Below are positions 10,801 through 19,733 of a stretch of DNA of 64,000 nt, piece after piece. Each line of letters starts with the position of its first letter. The stretch's first letter is position 1. Both the position numbers and the translations under genes were made by a program. The stretch comes from Neochlamydia sp. S13 (lineage in GTDB: Bacteria; Chlamydiota; Chlamydiia; Chlamydiales; Parachlamydiaceae). The stretch lies in assembly GCF_000648235.2 (NCBI RefSeq), contig NZ_AP017977.1, positions 2,294,001 to 2,358,000 of the forward strand, read 5' to 3'. The notes below the pieces were generated by a model. It searched no databases. It saw nothing but the letters and a program-made list of their open reading frames with translations, and was not told the origin of the DNA.

Positions 10801-11406
10801 ACCCTTCCCTCTGGAAATATAACAGGAAAACTACTGCATAAGATTTTAGAAATTATACCTTTTTCGGTAGTAAATAAAATTGCTTCTGCTAACGATTTAA
10901 AAAGCTGGATTCATCCATTAATTCAAGAGACTGAGTTTCATTCTTGGGAAAAAGTACTTTGCGAAATCACCTATGAGGCTTTGCAAATAAAAATCAGCGA
11001 GAATTTTTGTCTTAAAGATATACACCCTTCCTTGCTTTACCGTGAAACAGAATTTCTTTATCCGAGTGCAAAAGAAATGTTGGTAGAAGAGCTTCAATGG
11101 CATAAAGGTTTTTTTAAAGGAGTCATTGACCTCATATTTTTTCATAATCATCATTATTACATTCTGGATTGGAAAAGTAACTGGCTAGGTCCTAACATTG
11201 AAGCCTATGACTTTGAAAAGATGAAAGCAGCTATGGAACAGCATGATTACTATTTTCAAGCACATATTTATTGCGAAGCTGTAAAGCGTTACTTAAAACT
11301 AGTAGACAAGCGACCTTTTGAAGAAATTTTTGGAGGATGTTTTTACATCTTTTTACGCGGACTTAGTGCAAGTACAGGAAAACATACAGGTGTCTTAAAA
11401 ATTTGA
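7900..11406 (+). CDS. recB: RecBCD exonuclease V, beta subunit RecB
   Basis: The protein has 1168 residues with all superfamily 1A helicase motifs: Walker A EASAGTGKTFS near residue 20, FTRAATRELKTRIR, IYTIHGFC, Walker B IIDEFQDTDPVQW near 393, GDPKQSIYAFRQ near 423, NYRSQPSL, TTHSSKGLEYD near 752 and YVAMTRAKYRLY near 817. The C-terminal nuclease domain is intact, with GVIDLIF near 1073 and YILDWKSN near 1087, the D...DxK metal-binding core of RecB. RecB is the 3'-5' motor and sole nuclease of RecBCD. It is followed after 56 bp by recD, probably in one operon. A short AAGAG precedes the ATG. Confidence 0.95.
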   Translation: MKSFDVLHRSLNLRQHYLLEASAGTGKTFSIENIVIRLLIEEDAGVQEPSLLEQILVVTFTRAATRELKTRIRNKIEDSLSLLQKSSKDEACDYLQAIMEQGDAQVEKAKRRLEHALATFDQAQIYTIHGFCLRMLTNFLFESDFSMHKGSFEQRSLTKQELLQLIRDFFRTEIRPHIFSPVQLQIVLQAHGNRLEKVQEALLKYLTKECEVAATPDFSSDVEKFCTIMRTLKKERGWLPEKMQEDVERQISFYKSIRNKSTSSIHAFIELFRKDSWNADDFDLLLKEGLFICEFLAPTNLNKKKSNNLPKNSSLNYPELVPILTQSLYPLIQQAKSYEFIFARLVFYCRLLMHKYLSEEEKHQENDLLKHMLKAIHSPSFAGKVRSLYQAAIIDEFQDTDPVQWQIFNTLFLENSTCKIYLVGDPKQSIYAFRQADIYTYLSAGKSLGLANRASLDTNYRSQPSLVQALNTLFKACPGLFSLPSLAENAYLDYSEVKFSPHIKERKFSDEQGSIHFFQAPVGSKSTQRFPSEECEEKFFFPFIAQEITRLHNSDGFKFNQFAILIKDRFQGQRLAYYFDRHHIPYHLQKQTSLTESIAWESLRELLVGILNPRNENCVKIALGGPILGWNYNEIKKLEDPNFLERILAEFYAFKRHLSQEGFPIFFQRIMQSIGPMDSLSVAERLMKREGGDIFYDELTQIAYLLMEYQNEHPASPEHLIAFLDEYKNMGVEDEERLKKVTDPSREAVSILTTHSSKGLEYDIVFAYGLVGRTQARDRLIPQKEGTSHYLVPCLEKHSASYVKYCEEMDAEKMRQLYVAMTRAKYRLYIPVAVSDKPTEIECGGASPMDIFLARLGQENCSYQELYSRIKEGDSYRLQNFIQAYPEAHITYSLLKETFDEVAPLKNQNIPPLVAPPSVEIPGEKNFIQSFTSLTRYKKALASRDPYSLEPANAVPHNFQAPCKNAHTLPSGNITGKLLHKILEIIPFSVVNKIASANDLKSWIHPLIQETEFHSWEKVLCEITYEALQIKISENFCLKDIHPSLLYRETEFLYPSAKEMLVEELQWHKGFFKGVIDLIFFHNHHYYILDWKSNWLGPNIEAYDFEKMKAAMEQHDYYFQAHIYCEAVKRYLKLVDKRPFEEIFGGCFYIFLRGLSASTGKHTGVLKI

Positions 11407-11462
11407 TCTTAAGAGCAGTTAGATGAGAAAATAAAACTTTTCCCTTATTTTAAATAAAAATC

Positions 11463-13211
11463 ATGCAATCTTCACAAAACATCAATCTAATAGATAAGCT
11501 TAAGAATAATCAAGCACTCCCCTTGGTAGATTTTGCTTTAGCAGATTATTTAATTAAAAGCTATAATGCCTCTGTAGACACCCTACCGCTCCTTCTTCAT
11601 CTCTCTCAATCGACTCGAGCAGGTCATTTATGTATAAAAGTTTCTGACGCTGAAGTTTTACCTAAACCTCAAGATGTATGGGAAGTTCAAGAGCAGAATC
11701 ATTTCTCCCCAGAAGAATGGCAAGAATTAGAACGATTAATTAGCCGCAGTACCCACCATATCCCTCCTTCTTTACTCCACCTTATTACAGAAACAGAAGA
11801 TATAGTTCCTCCTACTCCTTTATGTCGCTTAAATGATCTTTTCTATTTTCAAAAATATTGGTTATACGAACATTGTTGCTTACGAGAATTTCATCGCCTT
11901 TTAGAGCAAAAAGCTTCTCTTGAGCTTGATAAAGCACTTTTCCAAGCCAACCTTGCTCACCTTTTATCTACTAACAACTTACTTCCTGAACAAGCCCAAG
12001 CTATTGCTCAACTAGAAAACCAATCATTAACGATTATTTGCGGTGGACCTGGAACCGGTAAAACTTATACGGCGGGTTTACTTATTAAGGTGTTTTGGAA
12101 TAGCCTGAATAATATTCAAAAAGATAATTGCCGTATTGCTTTAGCTGCCCCTACAGGAAAAGCTGCCGCGCAGCTACAGAAAAGCTTAAGTAAAGCAGTT
12201 AGTGATCTGGAAGGTTTCTCTCCTATCAATGCTACCACTATTCATTCTTTACTCGGCCTTAAATCAAAAAGCCTATCTTCTACCGCCCCTCTCATTAATG
12301 CTGATTTATTAGTGATTGATGAATCTTCTATGATTGATATTCGTTTGATGTCTTTACTTTTTCAAGCACTTAAGCCCGGTGCTCGTCTTATCATGCTTGG
12401 AGATCCTTATCAATTGCCCCCTATTGAAGCAGGTTCTTTTTTTGCAGACATGACCTGCCTTTGTAAACCTCATCAATTCATTGAACTAAAAAAATGCCTA
12501 CGCTCAGAGTTAGAAGAAATCATTGACTTAGCCGAGGAGATCAAAAAAGGAGAAAGCCAAGCAGCTTTACAACGCTTACAATCTTCAAAAAAAGCTCTAC
12601 ACTTTGTAAGATTAAGCAAAGATCTGCCAGCTTTTTCTGTTCAGCAGCAGCTATGGTTAAAGGTAGAGCCTTATTTATCATGGGAAGAATCAAATATTTC
12701 CGAATTATCAATGAACCATTTCCGTATTCTTTCCCCTCTTCGAAAAGGACCCTTAGGAGTAGATCAGCTGAATGCTTTTTTCTACCAAGAAATTTTAAAG
12801 AAGACTAAAGTTCATCAACGCATGATTATTCCTATAATCATTACCACTAATGATTCTACCAGAGATCTATATAATGGAGATGTAGGCTTTCTTATCAGAC
12901 AAAAACCTCACCAACTCGAAGGCCATGTGCAAGCAGGGGACTATGCCCTATTTGCTGATAAAAAAATACCTGCCCTTCTATTACCCAGTTATGAATATGC
13001 TTATTGCTTATCTGTACATAAGAGCCAGGGTAGTGAATTCAATCATTTGATTTTATTGCTTCCCGAAGGTAGTGAGCATTTTGGTCGAGAGCTCATCTAT
13101 ACAGCCATTACCCGTGCACGCCAACAAATTGAAATCTGGAGCCAGACAGACACTTTTGAAAAAGCATTAAATAAATCCACCTCCAGGCTCTCAAGATGCT
13201 CTAAAAAATGA
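11463..13211 (+). CDS. recD: RecBCD exonuclease V, alpha subunit RecD
   Basis: At 582 residues it has standard RecD size. Visible motifs are Walker A GGPGTGKTYTAG near residue 192, APTGKAAAQL (motif Ia) near 228, Walker B LLVIDESSMID near 283, GDPYQLPPIEAG near 312, SVHKSQGSEF near 515 and TAITRARQQIEIW near 543. It is the 5'-3' motor of the RecBCD complex. The 30 or so N-terminal residues (LVDFALADYLIKSY) match the RecD domain that contacts RecC. It follows recB by 56 bp on the same strand and ends the repair cluster. Confidence 0.94.
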   Translation: MQSSQNINLIDKLKNNQALPLVDFALADYLIKSYNASVDTLPLLLHLSQSTRAGHLCIKVSDAEVLPKPQDVWEVQEQNHFSPEEWQELERLISRSTHHIPPSLLHLITETEDIVPPTPLCRLNDLFYFQKYWLYEHCCLREFHRLLEQKASLELDKALFQANLAHLLSTNNLLPEQAQAIAQLENQSLTIICGGPGTGKTYTAGLLIKVFWNSLNNIQKDNCRIALAAPTGKAAAQLQKSLSKAVSDLEGFSPINATTIHSLLGLKSKSLSSTAPLINADLLVIDESSMIDIRLMSLLFQALKPGARLIMLGDPYQLPPIEAGSFFADMTCLCKPHQFIELKKCLRSELEEIIDLAEEIKKGESQAALQRLQSSKKALHFVRLSKDLPAFSVQQQLWLKVEPYLSWEESNISELSMNHFRILSPLRKGPLGVDQLNAFFYQEILKKTKVHQRMIIPIIITTNDSTRDLYNGDVGFLIRQKPHQLEGHVQAGDYALFADKKIPALLLPSYEYAYCLSVHKSQGSEFNHLILLLPEGSEHFGRELIYTAITRARQQIEIWSQTDTFEKALNKSTSRLSRCSKK

Positions 13212-13655
13212 AGAGAAGTTGTTAAAAGCTTAAATATTTCAAAAACTTAAAATTTAATTAGAATAGCACGTAAATTTTTTCTTCTATCGTTTTAGCTCCC
13301 CTGCAAGACCCGCCAAGCTTTTCTCGAAAAAAATTATTTTGATCAATAGGCCAAGCCTTAATTTAAGTGAGCCTATCTAGCACTTTTATTTGCAACTTAA
13401 GCTGTTCACTCTTTAATAAGCAATGGCTTAAAAAGCCACCCTTCTCTCCTTTTGCTATTACATACAAGGCCTCTTCCTTTTATTAAAAAGAGGCCTTGTA
13501 TGCAATAAGTAAGCTTCCTAGCCGACCTATAGGGTAACTTAAAAAGTTAAATCACTTATGAGCGCTAAATAAAAAATCAAAGTTTTAAGCCTTCCTTTTT
13601 TCCATTTAACTTAGCTAAAAAATAGCTTTGCAACCCTAACGATTTCTCTAATTTT
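13212..13655. other. Spacer between convergent genes; one strong hairpin
   Basis: No gene is seen in these 444 bases. Transcription converges here from recD (plus) and the small gene at 13656 (minus). The one clear element is the hairpin at 13461-13502. Confidence 0.6.
13461..13502. terminator. Perfect 15-bp hairpin between convergent genes
   Basis: The arm catacaaggcctctt (13461-13475) is followed by a 12-nt loop and its exact reverse complement aagaggccttgtatg (13488-13502). It lies 250 bp past recD and 150 bp past the end of the opposing gene, so a bidirectional terminator is the simplest reading. Neither side has a proper T-run, so it could instead be an RNA-processing or protein-binding site. 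Confidence 0.5.
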
Positions 13656-14045
13656 TCAACAATAAAAGGTAAATTTAAATTTGTTTTTTTTAGATTGCAA
13701 GGGGGTAATAATTAGTTGTTGGGCTTGAGCATCTATTTCCATCAAGAGGCTACGCTGATTGTTAAATAAATGAGATAGCAAATGATCTAGCTCCCTACAA
13801 TGTTCGGATTGCTTATAGTATTTTTCAGGGATAGCAAGTATTGCTTGACCGCTCTCTTTAAGATTTAAATGCAAAGGCAGTTCAATCGTTCTACCACTTA
13901 ATAGAGTCATACAAATGATAGAGTCGGAGCCAAAATGTCTTAAGACAACTTCATCTAACGGTATATTTAAACTCGAGGTAAGCGTTCCTTCATAATCTAC
14001 TGGCAAGTCAGCCGATTCAGAAAAAGACTGTAATTTAGAAGCCAT
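13656..14045 (-). CDS. Hypothetical small protein
   Basis: I do not recognise this protein of about 129 residues. The start ATG at 14045 (MASKLQSFSES) is chosen because GGAGG lies just upstream with good spacing; a frame reading further upstream would run into the glycosyltransferase gene. It is mostly hydrophilic, with an alternating strand pattern (IICMTLLSGRTIELPLHLNL, AILAIPEKYY), a His/Glu-rich helix (CRELDHLLSHLF) and a Lys/Phe tail. No signal peptide or membrane segment is seen. It follows the CgeB-like glycosyltransferase by 77 bp and may be cotranscribed with it. Confidence 0.7.
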   Translation of the reverse strand: MASKLQSFSESADLPVDYEGTLTSSLNIPLDEVVLRHFGSDSIICMTLLSGRTIELPLHLNLKESGQAILAIPEKYYKQSEHCRELDHLLSHLFNNQRSLLMEIDAQAQQLIITPLQSKKNKFKFTFYC

Positions 14046-14122
14046 GTACTCCTCCTTTGTGTTAAAGTTAAAAAGAAATTCCCTATTGCTTTTTCTTGAC
14101 AATAGCAAATTTTCAAATCCTA

Positions 14123-15292
14123 TCAGATTTTTAACATACATTCTTCGACCCTTGGGAAAAGGTCCTTTTCAAACTCCCGAATGCGAGCATCCCAGGTATG
14201 GTAATTCATTACAATTTCTCTACCGTTTTCTACCACCTGCTGGCGGTGACTTTCATCAGCTAAATAGTCCACGATCATTTGATTAAGGTTGAGCAGACGA
14301 TGGTATTGATAAAAGGCGATATCTACATCATGGGAAAAGAAAGTTTTTAAGTAATTATTTTCATTGGTAACGACAAGAGCTCCTGCCGCCAGAGCAGTAA
14401 AAATACGCTCATGAGCTCCAAATTTATTTTTGATACTGCTATTGAGTACAATTTTACTTTGTTTCATAATTTCGATACTTTTTTCATAGGTAACAGAATC
14501 ATGAGTAATGATATTGCTTTGGTTTTTAAAGTAACTTTTCCAATTTACTTTGTCAACACTATGGCCGAATACATGCACAGGCACTGTCTGAATAGCTTTA
14601 AGGATATCTATTCGCTCTTTTCCTTTAATATATAGTTCCACATCTTTTAACAGGCTGATGATATCTACCTCCGCAGTACGTAACTCAGGATGTTTGGAGT
14701 ACGCCCACTGAACCTTTCCCAATGTGGCTTCAATAAAAGCTAGCTGAGGATCCAGAAAAGTTTGCTCTACCGCTTCATGCATAGCCTCGCAGACCTGTAA
14801 AGGGTATTTAAGGCGCCATTGCTCTCGTCGTGCTTCATAATCGATGAAAGTGGCAAGCATTGTTACCTCAAAGATTTTTTCACCCCCCGGATTGATGGCT
14901 AGATCCGCTTCTACAGCATGAGGCACAAAGAGCGTCTGATGAAAATTGGTATTTTTAAAGGCGGTCACACTAGAATAATCATCACATCCTATAATCACAT
15001 AGGGTGAAGAAATTTCGCTTAAAAAATGATAAAAAGGGTCTACAATTAAACTAAGATAAGGCTTTTTGAGGATATCACTATAAGAGATTTGATCATGACG
15101 GGGTACTCCATTAAATCCTATGACTAAGTCGGGCGGATCTAAAAGCATGATTTTTAAAGCTTCTGTAGCATCCTCAAAAAACCTAGCTTCATAGCCAGCT
15201 CTTATCCAGGCCTCATACAGCTTTTTTGTAAAATGATGAAGCACCCTATATTGGCTGCCATAAGGTGTTATTAAATCAACTTTTTTGACCAT
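14123..15292 (-). CDS. CgeB-type glycosyltransferase (GT-B fold)
   Basis: The protein has 389 residues. The N-terminal half shows Rossmann-like strands (KVDLITPYGSQYRV, LVIGFNGVPRHD). The C-terminal half carries the glycosyltransferase group 1 pattern of the CgeB/DUF3880-like family: IVLNSSIKNKFGAHERIFTA then LAAGALVVTNEN, in which the acidic residue (E of HERIFTALAAGA) would bind the nucleotide-sugar ribose or diphosphate. A helix near the end (DYLADESHRQQVVENGREIV) is also typical. It should transfer a sugar to a protein, lipid or polysaccharide in the cytoplasm; donor and acceptor cannot be told. No flagellar or capsule genes lie nearby. Confidence 0.78.
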   Translation of the reverse strand: MVKKVDLITPYGSQYRVLHHFTKKLYEAWIRAGYEARFFEDATEALKIMLLDPPDLVIGFNGVPRHDQISYSDILKKPYLSLIVDPFYHFLSEISSPYVIIGCDDYSSVTAFKNTNFHQTLFVPHAVEADLAINPGGEKIFEVTMLATFIDYEARREQWRLKYPLQVCEAMHEAVEQTFLDPQLAFIEATLGKVQWAYSKHPELRTAEVDIISLLKDVELYIKGKERIDILKAIQTVPVHVFGHSVDKVNWKSYFKNQSNIITHDSVTYEKSIEIMKQSKIVLNSSIKNKFGAHERIFTALAAGALVVTNENNYLKTFFSHDVDIAFYQYHRLLNLNQMIVDYLADESHRQQVVENGREIVMNYHTWDARIREFEKDLFPRVEECMLKI

Positions 15293-16153
15293 AAGCCCTG
15301 CTTTGCTAGATTGTCCCTCAAATTTTCTGAAATAAAGTAAGTGATAACTTTAATGAACCCTTAGACTACTAGTTCCCTGTAGACTTAAACTTGGCAGTTT
15401 CGCTGCTTAGCTTTTCTACCCTCTGCCCTGTTCGTAAGAGAGGAACGTCCAAATAATTCATTTGCTCATTACCCCTCGTTCGATTTTTCTTAAGCGATAA
15501 AAAGCTAGATTAAAAGTCTTTTATAAATTTCCTCTTTCCACCCAGCCTAGCTATTAAAAAAATTTACTCTATCTTATAATTGGAAGCCTTTTTAGAGGCT
15601 ACATGATGCTAAGCCCTTAGCTACTTTTTCCATAAGCTTATCAAGCTAGTCTCTCTAATGGGGGGTTTTATAGTAGTTCGGACAATAACCGCCTGTATCT
15701 TGCCTTTCCTATCCCCTTTTAGCCGATCAATAGTTTGAGAATAATTCCATAAACTTAACAGCCAGGAGTACGCTACTTACGGTTGATCCGCGATTTGCAT
15801 AAAATGCTTGTACGCTAAGAACTTTCTGCTCAAGAGCTGCGGTTATATCAACAGCTTTATTCATAGCTTTGTAGATAGCTTGTAGCTATTTTAAAAGCCC
15901 TTAAGGTCGGCAAAAACCTTCTAGCTCCTGCAAGAAGAAAGCCTGACGACAGCAAAAGAATGCTTAAGGCTGTTAGTAATTTTTAATTTAAATAAGAATT
16001 ATTTTATGTTCGCTAGCTTTCCTCATTCTTTTTAGCTAAGTTCTATCTTTAGCTATCAAGCAGGAAGGTATGCCAGCAATAAACTTGCTTAAGTGATTCC
16101 AGCGATCTCCCAATAATTTTAAGGAAAAGATGAGAGATAAGAGGAGTAAAACC
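15293..16153. other. Gene-free spacer
   Basis: I see no open frame of credible length, no tRNA and no MITE copy in these 861 bases. Decayed coding sequence or an unrecognised small RNA cannot be excluded. Confidence 0.5.
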
Positions 16154-16639
16154 TTACATAGGAATCCAATTCTTACGCGCTGCTAGGGTTTTTGCTTTTC
16201 TCTCTTTGGCTATTTCGCTCGCTTTTAGCATATGCCCTGTTTGAAAAGTTTTAGCTTTTTTAGCATAAATTTTTAAAACGTCATTCACCTTTTTCTCAAG
16301 TTGATCTCTTTGCACCTGAATTTTTTGCCACATTTCTGGGGAGAAATTACTAGGATTATCTAGATAATTCCTAACTTGATGGGTTGAAAGCCCTGCATTT
16401 CCATACATTTCATGCATTTTAGATTGAATATCTTCCTGCATTCTATACATTTTATTTAGCATTTCATTAATTTCAGCGTCACCATGCAGCTGTAAAATTT
16501 CATCTGTTTTAAGAAAATTCACTTCTTCAGCAGGGATTACCTCTTTTTTTTCAGGCCCAGATCCATGGCTTTTTGATACCAAGCTTGTGGCAGAATTTTT
16601 AACTGCTTCAAAAATATTTTTAGCTTTTTTGTCATTCAT
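16154..16639 (-). CDS. Conserved chlamydial hypothetical beside greA
   Basis: The 161-residue protein is highly charged and predicted helical: a middle segment (EINEMLNKMYRMQEDIQSKM) and QRDQLEKKVNDVLKIYAKKA have heptad-like spacing, and the tail is very basic (ASEIAKERKAKTLAARKNW). There is no signal peptide or membrane segment. It lies divergent from the giant greA. I recall an uncharacterised gene of similar size next to greA in Chlamydia trachomatis (CT635 beside CT636), so it is probably a conserved chlamydial gene, but the homology is inferred from position and size. Confidence 0.72.
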   Translation of the reverse strand: MNDKKAKNIFEAVKNSATSLVSKSHGSGPEKKEVIPAEEVNFLKTDEILQLHGDAEINEMLNKMYRMQEDIQSKMHEMYGNAGLSTHQVRNYLDNPSNFSPEMWQKIQVQRDQLEKKVNDVLKIYAKKAKTFQTGHMLKASEIAKERKAKTLAARKNWIPM

Positions 16640-16950
16640 AGAGACGCTTTCCTAATAAAAGAGATAAAAAGAAGGTATATTTTCTTAATATCAAAAAATT
16701 TTTTAGACGTAAACAAGACTATAAATAATTGAGGGCTCGATTATAAAAAGATAAAATCAAATTATTGAAAATAAGAGGGTTAAGATAGATGAAAGTTTGC
16801 TTATTCTCTTCTTTAAAGCTTGCAAAATTTCAATCCAAGCTATTTGGGAAATCTCCCTTTACACTATACCTTTTAGAAGCTATACTGCTTTAATACAATC
16901 TTTAAAAAATAAATTTTTTAACACTTTTAACTAATAAGGGGCTATCTACC

Positions 16951-19116
16951 ATGGGTTATCTGGAGGAATTTCAGGCACTGATTAATCATCGAAACTTTGC
17001 CAAGTTCTTACAACTTTGGGAAGAATATTGCACCTGCGATATTGTAGAGGTAGAGGAGTTAGATTATTTGTTAAAATTAATCAAAACCTCAGATTTTGCC
17101 GCTTCTTTCGGAAAAGTCGTTGAAACAGCCCTACCTCTCTGGGAAAAAATTGAGGAACCTGTAGGAAAATATCAGATTATCAAGCTTCTTATCGATTTGC
17201 AGACAACTCATACGCCCCGCTTAGCAGAGATTGCTTTAGAGCAAATCAATCAGCGCTATCAAAACGATCCTTTGCTAAATGAAAGATTAAAATTAGTGGG
17301 GCTACGTACTAAGGAAAATTTTCAATCGGCTCTTTCCAATTATGATTTAATTGCTCATATGGCTAAGGGTAAGTTTGTATTTCATACAGGTGGATGGGGG
17401 ACAGGAGAAATTGTAGACATTTCGGCTCTTAGAGAACAGGTAACGATAGAGTTTGAAAATGTGACGGGTCGTAAATATCTTACCTATGCTAATGCTTTCA
17501 AAACCTTGATTCCTTTAGAGGATAATAAATTTCTTGCCCGCCGTTTTTCTAATCCAGATAAACTTGAACAAGAGGCCAAAGAAAATGCGGTAGAGGTAAT
17601 CAAACTTCTGCTCCGGGATTTGGGACCCAAAAATGCGGCAGAAATAAAAGAAGAGCTTTGCGAATTGGTGATTCCTGAAAATGAATGGGCCAAATGGTGG
17701 CAGGCAACCCGTAATAAAATAAAAAAAGACCCCCTGATAGAAAGTCCCTCTCAACTTAAAGAACCGTTCCGTTTAAGAAAAGCCGAGCTTACTGCTGATG
17801 AAAGAATGGCCAAAGCGTTGCAAAATATTAGCAGCATTAATGAATTTATCCAGTCTTCTTATAATTTTGTCCGTGACCTGCCCAATGCGCGTAAGAATCA
17901 AGAAACTAAAAACACATTAAAGGATAAGCTATTAAATCTTTTATCTGATCCCACGATAACTCCCGAACAAGAATTACAGATTTATGTATTCCTAGAAAGC
18001 ATGTTTGCCCATCAAGTAGAGGGAAAAACAGCAGAAAGCTTAATTAAAATTTTCAAAGATGTACCCCAAGTTATCAATAGCATTGAAATTCAAGCCTTAA
18101 GAAAACGTGTGTTAGGCCTTGTTAAAGATTTTCGCCCGGATTGGCCAGAAATATTCTTACAAGTATTATTTTCCAATCAGCAAAGCCCTATCAGGGATTA
18201 TATTCTCAAAGAGCTCAATCAAAGTGAAAACAAAGAGTTACTAAAAGAAAAAATTTCCCACATGCTTAATCATCCCTTTGAGTCGCCTGAAACCTTTGTG
18301 TGGTATTTCCAAAAGCTAGCTAATAAGGAAGATACCACGCTTCCCTTCCATGATAAAGAAGGTTTGAATCAATTTTTCGAAGCCTTCCTTGTTCTTTTAA
18401 GCCATCTAGAGAGTAAAGTAGAATATCGCGATTTAGTTAAGAAAATTTATAATATGATAATTAATAAGCGATATGCCTTAGTTCGCTTTATTCTGGAGGG
18501 CACTTCCCTTGAGTTCATCAAAGAATTCCTTCTTTTGGTGTCAAAATGTCAAACTTTTACCGACCATGATAACAAAATTTTACGTTCGTTAGCTGAAGTG
18601 GTGCATCCTACCCTAGCAGAAGCTAAACATAAGAAAAAACATGGGGATGATAATGTCATTTGGACTACAGAAGAGGGGTACATGCGTACCCAGGAAAGAA
18701 TCAGACAAATTGGTACTGTAGAGATGGTAGAAAATGCCCGTGAAGTAGAAGCAGCTAGAGCTTTAGGAGATTTAAGAGAAAACTCTGAGTATAAATTTGC
18801 CGTTGAAAGAAGAGCACGTTTGCAAGGTGAGCTTAAAGTTCTATCAGACCAGCTTAAGCTTGCTCGCATCATTACTAAAGACGATATCCTTCAAAGCGAA
18901 GTGGGTATAGGAAGCGTAGTTGAAGTCGTCGATAGTGCCGGAAATCAAACAGTTTATAAAATTTTAGGCCCATGGGACGCCAATCCTGAAGAGCATATCC
19001 TTTCTTTTCAGTCAAAATATGCCCAAGCTATGCTAGGCTGCAAGGAAGGTGAGGCTTTTAAATTTAGAGACGAAAATTATTCTATCGCAAAAATTAGTAG
19101 TTTTTTAGGAGATTAA
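16951..19116 (+). CDS. greA: Transcript cleavage factor GreA with long chlamydial N-terminal extension
   Basis: The protein has 721 residues, whereas GreA of most bacteria has about 158. The last 150 or so residues are a complete GreA: a coiled coil beginning MRTQERIRQIGTVEMV and containing GDLRENSEYKFAVERR, whose acidic tip (D, E of GDLRENSEY) reaches into the RNA polymerase secondary channel, then a C-terminal FKBP-like domain (VGIGSVVEVVDSAGN, SPLG-type end). The first 560 or so residues are a helical, repeat-like region of unknown role; this fusion is typical of chlamydiae. It heads an operon: rdgB starts directly after its stop codon, and the NYN gene follows. Confidence 0.93.
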   Translation: MGYLEEFQALINHRNFAKFLQLWEEYCTCDIVEVEELDYLLKLIKTSDFAASFGKVVETALPLWEKIEEPVGKYQIIKLLIDLQTTHTPRLAEIALEQINQRYQNDPLLNERLKLVGLRTKENFQSALSNYDLIAHMAKGKFVFHTGGWGTGEIVDISALREQVTIEFENVTGRKYLTYANAFKTLIPLEDNKFLARRFSNPDKLEQEAKENAVEVIKLLLRDLGPKNAAEIKEELCELVIPENEWAKWWQATRNKIKKDPLIESPSQLKEPFRLRKAELTADERMAKALQNISSINEFIQSSYNFVRDLPNARKNQETKNTLKDKLLNLLSDPTITPEQELQIYVFLESMFAHQVEGKTAESLIKIFKDVPQVINSIEIQALRKRVLGLVKDFRPDWPEIFLQVLFSNQQSPIRDYILKELNQSENKELLKEKISHMLNHPFESPETFVWYFQKLANKEDTTLPFHDKEGLNQFFEAFLVLLSHLESKVEYRDLVKKIYNMIINKRYALVRFILEGTSLEFIKEFLLLVSKCQTFTDHDNKILRSLAEVVHPTLAEAKHKKKHGDDNVIWTTEEGYMRTQERIRQIGTVEMVENAREVEAARALGDLRENSEYKFAVERRARLQGELKVLSDQLKLARIITKDDILQSEVGIGSVVEVVDSAGNQTVYKILGPWDANPEEHILSFQSKYAQAMLGCKEGEAFKFRDENYSIAKISSFLGD

Positions 19117-19725
19117 ATGGAGCTTATTCTCGCCACTCAGAATGTCCATAAAATTCGTGAATTGCGAGACATGTTAAAATCCTTTAAGGAAGTGGCGCAC
19201 TTAGATATTTTATCCCTTCTTAATTTTCCAGACTATGAAGCCCTTCCGGAAGAAGGATTATCTTTTAAAGAAAATGTTGAAAGAAAAGCCTTGCATGCTG
19301 CTAAAAAACTAGGTAAATGGGTATTAGCGGATGACTCGGGACTAGTGATACCTGCTTTAAAAGGGGCACCAGGAATCTATTCGGCCCGCTATTCAGGCTT
19401 AGAGGCCACCGATGGCGAAAATCGCCAAAAACTTTTAGCCGAAATGCACGGATTAGAAGATATTGAACGAACAGGTTACTTTGAATGCTGGCTTTCCTTA
19501 GCTTCTGCCGAGGGGATAAAAAAAAGTGTGCATGCCACCTGTGAAGGGCTCATTATCAATCAAGAGCGTGGACGTCATGGCTTTGGTTATGATCCTCTTT
19601 TTATTAAACATGATTATGACAAAACTTTTGCTGAGCTTGATGAACAGACCAAAAATAGGATTTCTCATCGCCGCAAGGCCATTGAAAAATTAATCCCTTC
19701 TCTTGAAATGCTCAGAGATTGCTGA
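19117..19725 (+). CDS. rdgB: XTP/dITP pyrophosphatase RdgB (HAM1 family)
   Basis: At 202 residues it has usual family length. It removes deaminated purine nucleotides (ITP, dITP, XTP) from the pool. Signature blocks are all present: ATQNVHKIRELRDML at the N-terminus, LPEEGLSFKENVERKA, WVLADDSGL, GAPGIYSARYSG, GRHGFGYDPLF and SHRRKAIEKL. The ATG abuts the greA stop, so it is probably translationally coupled. Confidence 0.95.
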   Translation: MELILATQNVHKIRELRDMLKSFKEVAHLDILSLLNFPDYEALPEEGLSFKENVERKALHAAKKLGKWVLADDSGLVIPALKGAPGIYSARYSGLEATDGENRQKLLAEMHGLEDIERTGYFECWLSLASAEGIKKSVHATCEGLIINQERGRHGFGYDPLFIKHDYDKTFAELDEQTKNRISHRRKAIEKLIPSLEMLRDC

Positions 19726-19733
19726 TAAGGAGT

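Noticed and set aside
15293-16153. Possible structured RNA (RNase P-like patch near 15420)
   Set aside because: Only the short string gaggaacgtcc looks similar; no supporting P-helices could be paired by eye.
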